From an uncultured Lachnospiraceae bacterium (GTDB taxonomy: Bacteria; Bacillota; Clostridia; Lachnospirales; Lachnospiraceae), in NCBI GenBank assembly GCA_910586555.1, contig CAJUJY010000035.1, forward strand, positions 1-35,625: a DNA stretch of 35,625 bases. Direction: 5' to 3'. Below are positions 24,358 through 31,493 of the stretch, piece by piece. How positions within the stretch are numbered: the first letter of the stretch is position 1; each line of letters begins with the position of its first letter. The translations under genes and the position numbers were made by a program. The notes below the pieces were generated by a model. The model had not been told where the DNA came from and did no database searches. It saw nothing but the letters and a program-made list of their open reading frames with translations.

Positions 24358-25203
24358 ATGAAATCAAAAAAACCAGACCAGTTACGAAGTGTAATTGCGC
24401 ATGTGGTACTTGTAATACTGTCATTTATGTGCCTGTTCTTCTTCTATATACTAGTAGTTAATGCAACACGTTCACATTCAGACTTACAGAAAGGTTTTTC
24501 AGCACTGCCAGGCAGTTACCTGCTAAAAAACTTTATGAGCGTTGCAAATGATGGTACTTTCCCTATGTTTAAGGGAATTTTAAACAGCCTCATAGTTTCT
24601 GGCTTATCTGCTGCAATATGTACATATTTCTCAGCATTAACAGCATACGGGCTTTATGCATATGACTTTAAGTTAAAGAAAGTAGCATTTACATTTATAA
24701 TGGCTATTCTTGTAATGCCAACACAGGTTACAGCAATGGGTTTCTTACGTTTAATTACTAATATGGGAATGTATGATTCACTGCTTCCGCTTATTATACC
24801 TTCCATTGCTTCACCATCTGTATTTTACTTTATGTACAGTTACTTACAGTCATCTCTTCCGCTTTCACTTGTTGAAGCATCAAGGATTGACGGCTGTGGG
24901 GAATTTAAAACATTTAACAGGATTGTGCTTCCAATTATGAAACCAGCAATCGCAGTACAGGCAATATTCTCATTTGTTGGTTCATGGAATAACTATTTCG
25001 TTCCTGCACTGGTTATCCAGTCAAAGGATAAAATGACTGTGCCAATCCTGATTGCAACACTGCGTGGTGCAGACTATATGAACTTTGATATGGGCAAAAT
25101 ATACATGATGATTATGATAGCAATTGTACCAATTATACTTGTATATCTGTTCCTTTCTAAATATATAATTGCTGGTATTACACTTGGTGGTGTTAAAGAA
25201 TAA
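24358..25203 (+). CDS. Sugar ABC transporter permease, MalG type
   Basis: 281 residues with six membrane helices and the EAA loop EASRIDGCG near 173-181 (then VLPIMKPA). The C-terminal SKYIIAGITLGGVKE is typical of MalG/MsmG-like subunits. It forms the heterodimeric channel with the preceding gene; the tight spacing shows co-translation. A terminator follows within 25 bases. Confidence 0.92.
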   Translation: MKSKKPDQLRSVIAHVVLVILSFMCLFFFYILVVNATRSHSDLQKGFSALPGSYLLKNFMSVANDGTFPMFKGILNSLIVSGLSAAICTYFSALTAYGLYAYDFKLKKVAFTFIMAILVMPTQVTAMGFLRLITNMGMYDSLLPLIIPSIASPSVFYFMYSYLQSSLPLSLVEASRIDGCGEFKTFNRIVLPIMKPAIAVQAIFSFVGSWNNYFVPALVIQSKDKMTVPILIATLRGADYMNFDMGKIYMMIMIAIVPIILVYLFLSKYIIAGITLGGVKE

Positions 25204-25226
25204 CAATTATGTAGTTTTTATTATAT

Positions 25227-25273
25227 AAAAACATCCATAGTTTTATCATAAAAGATGGCTATGGGTGTTTTTT
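25227..25273 (+). terminator. Terminator after the permease genes
   Basis: AAAAACATCCATAG (25227-25240) pairs with CTATGGGTGTTTTTT (25259-25273) with one G-T pair, ending in T6. Readthrough may feed the GH3 gene, which shows no promoter of its own. Confidence 0.85.
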
Positions 25274-25341
25274 AAACATGAAGGGAGGGAGGAGGGGCTT
25301 ATTAAGGCAGAATATTATAGAAATGAGGCAATATGTAATAT

Positions 25342-27804
25342 ATGGAAAGAGCAAATAATATTTATAGCGGGACTTTAAGCAATCAACGTACAGAACGTGA
25401 AATTGCGCATGGAAAACTGGCAAGGAAACTTGCAGCAGAGGGAATAGTGCTTTTAAAGAATGATGGACTGCTTCCACTAAAAGCAGCAGAACCTGTTGCT
25501 TTGTTTGGAGGAGGGGCAGGCCATACCATAACAAGAGGCATTGGCTCAGGAGATGTTAATAACAGGGAAAGCATAACAATATACCAGGGGTTAAAAGCTG
25601 TTTGTGCATCTGTAACCAGCAAAAGCTGGTTTCTTGACTACCAGGAACGCTATATTAAAGCCAGGGCTTTATGGAAAGAAAAAATCTTAAAAGATGCAGA
25701 AGGTATGGATAACCCTTTTGATGCTTATGCTAAAAACCCTTTTTCACTGCCAGATGGAAGAAATATTACAAAAGAGGATATAAAAGGGGCTTCTGTGGCA
25801 GTTTATGTAATAAGCCGTATTGCTGGTGAAGGAAAAGACAGGCGGCTTGCAGAAGGTGATTATTATTTAAGCATCAGGGAAAGGGAAGATATTTTATATT
25901 TATGCCAGGAAAATATACCTGTTGTGTTAATTATTAATTCTGGTGCACCTGTAGAAATTGCTGGTATATTACAGGAAGCAGCAAATATAAAAGCAGTTTT
26001 ATATATTTCACTGCCAGGACAGGAAGGCGGCAATGCTGTAGCGGATATGCTGTATGGAAAAGTTGTTCCAGGCGGCAGGCTTACATCAACATGGGCCGCA
26101 AGTTATAAAGATTATCCATGCGCGGCCAGTTACGGTTATCTTAACGGGAATCTTGAAAAAGAAGAATACCGAGAAGGAATTTATGTAGGATACAGGTATT
26201 TTACAAGCTTTAATATAAAGCCTTTATTCCCGTTTGGATATGGGCTTTCCTATACATCATTTGAAATAAAATTTGAAGATATAAAAATAACAGGGACAAA
26301 TATTAATGTATGCGTTTCTGTTAAAAATACCGGGGACTGTTATTCCGGACGGGAAGTTGTGCAGGTATATATTACACCGCCGCAGACAGGAATTTATAAA
26401 GAATACCAGAAACTTGCAGGCTTTGCAAAAACAGGTGTTTTAAAACCTGGGGATATGCAGAAGCTTTCAATTACTATAAGACAGAAACAGTTAGCAAGTT
26501 TTTCAGAAGAAATAGATTCATGGATTACTGAAAATGGAAAATACGGGGTCTGGACAGGCAGTAATGCTAATTCCCTGGAACTTGTGGCACTGCTTGATGT
26601 TAAGGAAACTGTATTGCTTGGACATACCAGTAAAATATGTACAAAAACAAAAATATTCCAGGAACTTACAGCGTCAGAATATGCCATAAACAGAAATAAA
26701 GAATGGCTTGAAACAGCAGAAAAACAAAATATTCCTGTATATGGATTTAAACCACAAAAAGAAGAAATAAAGATATCTGGTATGCCTCCTGCCGCAGAAG
26801 GAAAAACAGAAGAATTAATTCCATTGCTTCATGGAGGTATTACAGAGGGTGCAAGCATGCTTGGTTCTTCTGGAATCCATGTGCCAGGCTCAGCAGGGGA
26901 AACAGCAGGCATTACAGACGGTACTTCTGGCAGGAAGCGTTACCTTGTTATGGCAGACGGGCCGGCAGGGCTGCGTTTGCAGCAAAGTTATGAAACAGAC
27001 AAAACAACAGGCAAAATATATAATACAGGCGTGCTTGGTTCACTGGAAAACGGTTTTCTCCAGGAAAAGATACACCATGATAATACAGATACTTTTTACC
27101 AGTATTGTACATCATTCCCGGCTGGCACATTACTAGCACAGACATGGGACACAAAGCTTCTGGAAGAATTTGGAATGGCTGTGGCTAAAGAAATGGAAGA
27201 ATTTAATACCGGGCTCTGGCTTGCCCCTGGAATGAATATACAAAGAAACCCCCTTTGCGGGCGTAACTTTGAATATTTCTCAGAAGATCCTTTATTATCA
27301 GGGGTTATGGCAGCAGCAGTAACAAACGGCGTACAAAATGGCGGAAAGTGCGGCGTGACAATAAAACATTTTGCTTGTAATAACCAAGAAGACAACCGTA
27401 TGGGTATAGATGCCTGCATTTCAGTACGGGCATTACGTGAAATATACCTGCGTGGGTTTGAAATTGCAGTAAAAGAAAGCAAACCAGCAGTAATTATGAC
27501 CTCATATAACCTTATTAATGGTGTACATGCAGCGGAAAACAAAGACCTTTGTACAACTGTAGCACGCAATGAATGGGGCTTTAAGGGAGTATTTATATCT
27601 GACTGGAATACAACAGTCCCTGAAGACGGAAGTGTGCCGTGGAAGTGCATAGCAGCAGGAAATGATATTATTATGCCAGGAAACACTGCTGACAGTGAAA
27701 ACCTGCACAAAGCATATAAAGACGGGAAACTGGCAGAAGAAGATATAAGAAGCTGTGCAGGACGTGTAACTGCCCTTATAAAAAAGTATGGTACTTTATA
27801 TTAA
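25342..27804 (+). CDS. GH3 beta-glucosidase with inverted domain order
   Basis: 820 residues, cytosolic (no signal peptide). The domains run in reverse of normal GH3. First comes the GH3 C-terminal alpha/beta sandwich (about 25-300), with acid/base-type GEGKDR at 162-167. Then comes a fibronectin type III-like domain (about 305-420), and last the catalytic barrel (about 530-815), with NFEYFSEDP at 642-650, KHFACN and the nucleophile Asp754 in FISDW. This order is known in rumen and gut Clostridia (Ruminococcus albus, Butyrivibrio types). It probably removes glucose from the non-reducing end of imported oligosaccharides. The RBS is weak (GAGG about 14 bases upstream); the start may need checking. 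Confidence 0.9.
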   Translation: MERANNIYSGTLSNQRTEREIAHGKLARKLAAEGIVLLKNDGLLPLKAAEPVALFGGGAGHTITRGIGSGDVNNRESITIYQGLKAVCASVTSKSWFLDYQERYIKARALWKEKILKDAEGMDNPFDAYAKNPFSLPDGRNITKEDIKGASVAVYVISRIAGEGKDRRLAEGDYYLSIREREDILYLCQENIPVVLIINSGAPVEIAGILQEAANIKAVLYISLPGQEGGNAVADMLYGKVVPGGRLTSTWAASYKDYPCAASYGYLNGNLEKEEYREGIYVGYRYFTSFNIKPLFPFGYGLSYTSFEIKFEDIKITGTNINVCVSVKNTGDCYSGREVVQVYITPPQTGIYKEYQKLAGFAKTGVLKPGDMQKLSITIRQKQLASFSEEIDSWITENGKYGVWTGSNANSLELVALLDVKETVLLGHTSKICTKTKIFQELTASEYAINRNKEWLETAEKQNIPVYGFKPQKEEIKISGMPPAAEGKTEELIPLLHGGITEGASMLGSSGIHVPGSAGETAGITDGTSGRKRYLVMADGPAGLRLQQSYETDKTTGKIYNTGVLGSLENGFLQEKIHHDNTDTFYQYCTSFPAGTLLAQTWDTKLLEEFGMAVAKEMEEFNTGLWLAPGMNIQRNPLCGRNFEYFSEDPLLSGVMAAAVTNGVQNGGKCGVTIKHFACNNQEDNRMGIDACISVRALREIYLRGFEIAVKESKPAVIMTSYNLINGVHAAENKDLCTTVARNEWGFKGVFISDWNTTVPEDGSVPWKCIAAGNDIIMPGNTADSENLHKAYKDGKLAEEDIRSCAGRVTALIKKYGTLY

Positions 27805-27846
27805 AAGACCATGGATTTGCAGCCATGCAGGTTATTTTGTTTATTT

Positions 27847-27895
27847 AAAAGACATATATCTGGTATTTTTCTTATCAATCTGGTATAAGTCTTTT
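27847..27895 (+). terminator. Possible hairpin after the GH3 gene
   Basis: AAAAGAC (27847-27853) can pair with GTCTTTT (27889-27895), and inner bases pair partly. The arms overlap the operator module here, so this may be coincidental or have a double role. A weaker CATGG/CCATG hairpin lies just after the GH3 stop. Confidence 0.3.
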
Positions 27896-27912
27896 GCAGG
27901 AAAGGTTAATAT
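27861..27912 (+). promoter_or_regulatory. Promoter with paired operator half-sites, copy 3 (sensing and enzyme genes)
   Basis: ATCTGGTAT occurs twice, at 27858 and 27878, 20 bases apart, the clearest pair of the three. TGGTATTTTT starts at 27861. The -10-like TAATAT is at 27907-27912, again 46 bases after that point. It would drive the binding protein, the chemoreceptor, the phosphorylase and the lichenase. Confidence 0.55.
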
Positions 27913-27942
27913 TATTAAAAACAGATGAATGGGTGTTGTGTT

Positions 27943-28905
27943 ATGGGAAAAAAAACAAAAACATTATTTTTAATGGCAGCAGCTTTTCTGTTATGCGGAT
28001 GCCAGGATAAAAACCAGGCAGGCGGTACAGAAATTTATTATACTGCAATAGAAAGCGGGGATTATTATGAAGGGTGGGCAGCACAGCTAAAGGAACAGGC
28101 AGAAGCAAATGGTGCAGGGTTTAGTGCAGGTTATGCAGAAAATTCTGTTGAAACACAGGTTTCACAAGTAAAAAAAGCTTCTGCGGAAGGTACAGATGTT
28201 TTTTTATGCGGCCTTGTATCGCCTGATATTGCTGCGGAGGTGAAGGCAGCAGCAGATGGTGCACCAATTGTATTTATAAATAATGCACCACAAGAAGACC
28301 AGCTAGAAAAAGAAAAATATATATATGTGGCATCAGATGAGTTTATGGCAGGCCAGTACCAGGCAGAATATATACTGGAAAAATTCCAGCAAAAAGATGA
28401 GATAAATGTTGTACTTCTTAAAGGCCCTAAAGGAGCTTCTGGCACAACAGGCAGGACTGACGGGTTTAAACAGACATTAAAGGCAAGTGGCAAAAAAATT
28501 AATTATGTATTTGAAGACAATGCAGACTGGAATGAAGACATTGCCAAAGAACTTACAGGAATGTTCCTTAAAACAGGCAGGCAGGCGGACTGTGTAGCTG
28601 CAAACAATGATGATATGGCGCTTGGTGCCATAAAAGCTTTTGAAGAAGCTGGCGTAAGTACAGACCAGGTACTGTTTCTTGGTGTAGATGCATCTGCTGG
28701 CGGCTGTGAAGCAATAGCTGGCGGAAGAATGGACTTTACAGTATACCAGCCAATGTCTTCCCAGATCAGTGCAGCAGTAGCGGCAGCAAAGAATCTGGCA
28801 GAAGGCAATGGCATAGGGAAAATAGAAGGGGCATCAAAAGACGGGAAATATATACTTATGCCTTTTGAAAAAGTAGATGCTAATAATGTAAGCAGCTACC
28901 AGTAA
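27943..28905 (+). CDS. Type 1 periplasmic-fold sugar-binding lipoprotein, without a transporter
   Basis: 320 residues. Signal peptide with lipobox LCGC (Cys20), then a RbsB/Peripla_BP_4 fold (EIYYTAIESGDYYEGWAAQL; VKAAADGAPIVFINN; VAANNDDMALGAIKAFEEAG; VLFLGVDASAGG). No permease or ATPase of the ribose/galactose type is near. The next gene is a chemoreceptor, 34 bases on. A role as a ligand carrier for chemotaxis, as RbsB or MglB have with Trg, is inferred. The start at 27943 is preferred: from the -10 box at 27907 an ATG at 27925 would be almost leaderless, although the GGGTG before 27943 is only a fair RBS. Confidence 0.85.
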   Translation: MGKKTKTLFLMAAAFLLCGCQDKNQAGGTEIYYTAIESGDYYEGWAAQLKEQAEANGAGFSAGYAENSVETQVSQVKKASAEGTDVFLCGLVSPDIAAEVKAAADGAPIVFINNAPQEDQLEKEKYIYVASDEFMAGQYQAEYILEKFQQKDEINVVLLKGPKGASGTTGRTDGFKQTLKASGKKINYVFEDNADWNEDIAKELTGMFLKTGRQADCVAANNDDMALGAIKAFEEAGVSTDQVLFLGVDASAGGCEAIAGGRMDFTVYQPMSSQISAAVAAAKNLAEGNGIGKIEGASKDGKYILMPFEKVDANNVSSYQ

Positions 28906-28939
28906 ATTACTCCAGTACAGAACCCGGGGAGGTATTTTT

Positions 28940-31465
28940 ATGAAAAGCAAAGATAATAAAACAGGACATAAAAAATTTATTTCCATAAAAACAAAACTGC
29001 TTAGCATTATACTGCCTGTAATGGTTTTGATAATTATAGTCCTTATAAGCCTGTCTTATTATGTATCAAAAAGAGTAATTGAAGCCAATGCCCAGAAACT
29101 TTTAAAAACATCAGTTGAAAGCCAGGCTTATGAAATTGAAGAATGGCTTGATAAAAACCTGGCCTCTTTTGGCATGGCAAAGCAGGCTTTTGAATGGGTA
29201 GATTTAAGTGACAGGCAGGTGCAGGCTTTCTTAGACTCATATTATGGTTTTAACAGCAATTTTCCAGGTGGCATATATATAGCAGATATGGAGGGCAGGC
29301 TGTATAAGGGGCATGAAGGTTCAAGATCAAGTACAGGTACACAGCTCCGGGAACCAGACCAGAACGGCAATTATATAATAGACGGATATTTTAGGAATAA
29401 TGGCAAAGTTAGTGACAGTGGCACATGGCAGTTTTATACGGCACTTGGGGGTGAAGGCGGGGCTGTAATAGAAAATGGCACAATTTACATTAGTACAGCC
29501 AATGACGGCACTGCGGATTACAGCATACAGCTTGTACAGGCAGGTATTCCAATGGAAGAAGGTGCTTCATATAAATTAAGCTTTGATGCTTTTGCAGATA
29601 AAGAAAGGACAATTAAAACTGGCATATCTGCTCCAGACCATGATTACAAACGTTACCTTAATGATACAGTAGTAAAACTGTCAGAAGAAAAACAGACATT
29701 TACATATGAATTTACTATGGAAGACAGGGATGATGCAAACGGGCGCCTTGAGTTTAACCTTGGTTCAACAGGTTCAAAAGCAGGTGTAAATATAAGCAAT
29801 GTGTCACTGGTACAGACTGGAAACAAAGGCACTGCTAAAAAAGAAGAAAACTCTCCTGGCATAGTACAGGAAGAATGGTTCCAGGATGCGCTTGGCAGGG
29901 TAAATATGGGATTTACTAACGCTTATACTAATTCAGATGGTAAACAGGTCATAAGTGCATGTGGCATGTTAAGGACAGACGGGGAAGGAATATATGTAAT
30001 TTCAGCCGATTTATCATTAGACAAAATAAGTGTATATGTAAACAGCTTTGTTAAAATGGAAAATGCAGAATCATTCCTGGTTAATGCAAATGACAATACA
30101 GTGCTTGCTTCGCGGGACACATCTTTAATTTCAAAAGCATTAGACAGTGTTAATAACAGCTTTTTAAAAGAAGCAGGTAAAAGGATTGCACAAAATAACC
30201 TGGATTTAGCCAGCATAGATGGAAATATGACAGTTTTTGAAAAGATAAATGGCACAGAATGGGTACTTGTATCTTATGTACCAGCAAAAATTGTTTATAG
30301 TGACCTGGATTTTATAAGGAATATTATGGCTTTATTTGGAATTATTTCAATAGCCATGCTTATGGTAATGCTTGAACGCATTATACATATTTTAATAAAT
30401 CCTGTAAAGAAACTGACAGATACCATTAAAACTATGACAGAAGGTGATTTTACTGTATCAGGGCATACAAAAAGCAATGATGAAATCGGTATAATGGGAC
30501 GGTGTGTAGAAAAATTTATTACTGCAATGTCTTCCATGATTGCATCTATAGAGGGTGTTTCGGGCAAACTGCATAAGCAGGCGGATAATAGCAAGGATAT
30601 ATCAGGACAGATGTTTTATGCCTCAAAAGAACAGAATAAATCAATGAAAGAACTAAATAATACAGTAGAACAGCTTTCACTTTCTGTAAATGAAATTGCA
30701 CAAAGTGCAACTACCCTTGCAATGCTTGTAGAAGAAACCAGGAATGATGGTAATAATGTAAACTCCAGAATGAAAGAAACAGTTGGTGTTTCAAAAACAG
30801 GAATGGAGGCAATGCAGGATATAAGCACGGCAATGCAGGATATAAACAGTTCAGTTAAAAAATTACAGCTTGCTATTGATGAAGTAGGCACAGCATCAGA
30901 AGAAATCACAAATATTACAAAGGTTATTGGGGAAATTGCAGACGAAACAAACCTGTTATCACTAAATGCTTCCATTGAGGCAGCACGTGCAGGTGATGCA
31001 GGTAAAGGTTTTGCAGTTGTGGCACTTGAAATTGGCAAGCTGGCACAGACAAGTGTTGCTTCTGTGCAAAATATTGACAGGCTTGTACTTGAAATAAAAA
31101 CATCAGTAAATGATGTTATAAACCAGGCAGATGATAGTGTAAAAAATATTAATGACAGCAGTGTGCTTATAAAGAACGCAGTAAATACATTTGATGTTAT
31201 TTTTGATAATATTGTAGCCACTGGAAACCTTATACAAAATATGATACAAAAAGTAGACCAGGTAGAAGACGTAGCAAGAAACGTTGCTGCAATTTCCGAA
31301 GAACAGGCAGCAAGCTCACAGGAAATACTTGGCTCTTCAGATATACTTGTTAAACAGGCAGACCGCCTTATGGAAAGCAGTGAAAACGTTGCAAAAGAAT
31401 CAAGTGAACTTACAGCTTCAGCAGAAGAACTTGCGTCACAGGTAGGGATTTTTAAAATTAAATAA
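28940..31465 (+). CDS. Methyl-accepting chemotaxis protein with a carbohydrate-binding module inside its Cache sensor
   Basis: 841-residue transmembrane chemoreceptor. The first membrane helix is at about 22-42. The outer sensor runs from 43 to 455, the second helix is at about 459-478, HAMP is at 479-535 and the signalling coiled coil is at about 560-830. Its hairpin tip is IADETNLLSLNASIEAARAG (666-685). The sensor is a Cache fold split in two: part one (to about 145) ends with GIYIADMEGRLYKGHEG, and part two resumes at about 308 with EEWFQDALG and ends in GIYVISADLSLDKIS. Between them sits a CBM4/9-like jelly-roll. It lies between a sugar-binding lipoprotein and glycoside phosphorylases, with a GGGGAGG RBS. 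The ligand is presumably a beta-glucan fragment. Confidence 0.93.
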   Translation: MKSKDNKTGHKKFISIKTKLLSIILPVMVLIIIVLISLSYYVSKRVIEANAQKLLKTSVESQAYEIEEWLDKNLASFGMAKQAFEWVDLSDRQVQAFLDSYYGFNSNFPGGIYIADMEGRLYKGHEGSRSSTGTQLREPDQNGNYIIDGYFRNNGKVSDSGTWQFYTALGGEGGAVIENGTIYISTANDGTADYSIQLVQAGIPMEEGASYKLSFDAFADKERTIKTGISAPDHDYKRYLNDTVVKLSEEKQTFTYEFTMEDRDDANGRLEFNLGSTGSKAGVNISNVSLVQTGNKGTAKKEENSPGIVQEEWFQDALGRVNMGFTNAYTNSDGKQVISACGMLRTDGEGIYVISADLSLDKISVYVNSFVKMENAESFLVNANDNTVLASRDTSLISKALDSVNNSFLKEAGKRIAQNNLDLASIDGNMTVFEKINGTEWVLVSYVPAKIVYSDLDFIRNIMALFGIISIAMLMVMLERIIHILINPVKKLTDTIKTMTEGDFTVSGHTKSNDEIGIMGRCVEKFITAMSSMIASIEGVSGKLHKQADNSKDISGQMFYASKEQNKSMKELNNTVEQLSLSVNEIAQSATTLAMLVEETRNDGNNVNSRMKETVGVSKTGMEAMQDISTAMQDINSSVKKLQLAIDEVGTASEEITNITKVIGEIADETNLLSLNASIEAARAGDAGKGFAVVALEIGKLAQTSVASVQNIDRLVLEIKTSVNDVINQADDSVKNINDSSVLIKNAVNTFDVIFDNIVATGNLIQNMIQKVDQVEDVARNVAAISEEQAASSQEILGSSDILVKQADRLMESSENVAKESSELTASAEELASQVGIFKIK
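29375..29818 (+). other. CBM4/9-like carbohydrate-binding module inserted in the chemoreceptor
   Basis: Residues about 146-293. The order of elements is that of CBM4_9 domains: the opening DGYFRNNGKVSDSGTWQFY, then VIENGTIYISTANDG and YSIQLVQAGIPMEEGASYKL. SFDAFADKERTIKTGI and TFTYEFTMEDRDDANGRLEF follow, and the closing strand is AGVNISNVSLVQ. In secreted enzymes this family binds beta-1,3-, beta-1,4- or mixed-linkage glucans. The insertion point is a loop of the Cache domain, so both halves of the host domain remain complete. The assignment is by eye. Confidence 0.78.
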
Positions 31466-31493
31466 AAATAATATATAAGGGGGAATACATAAA

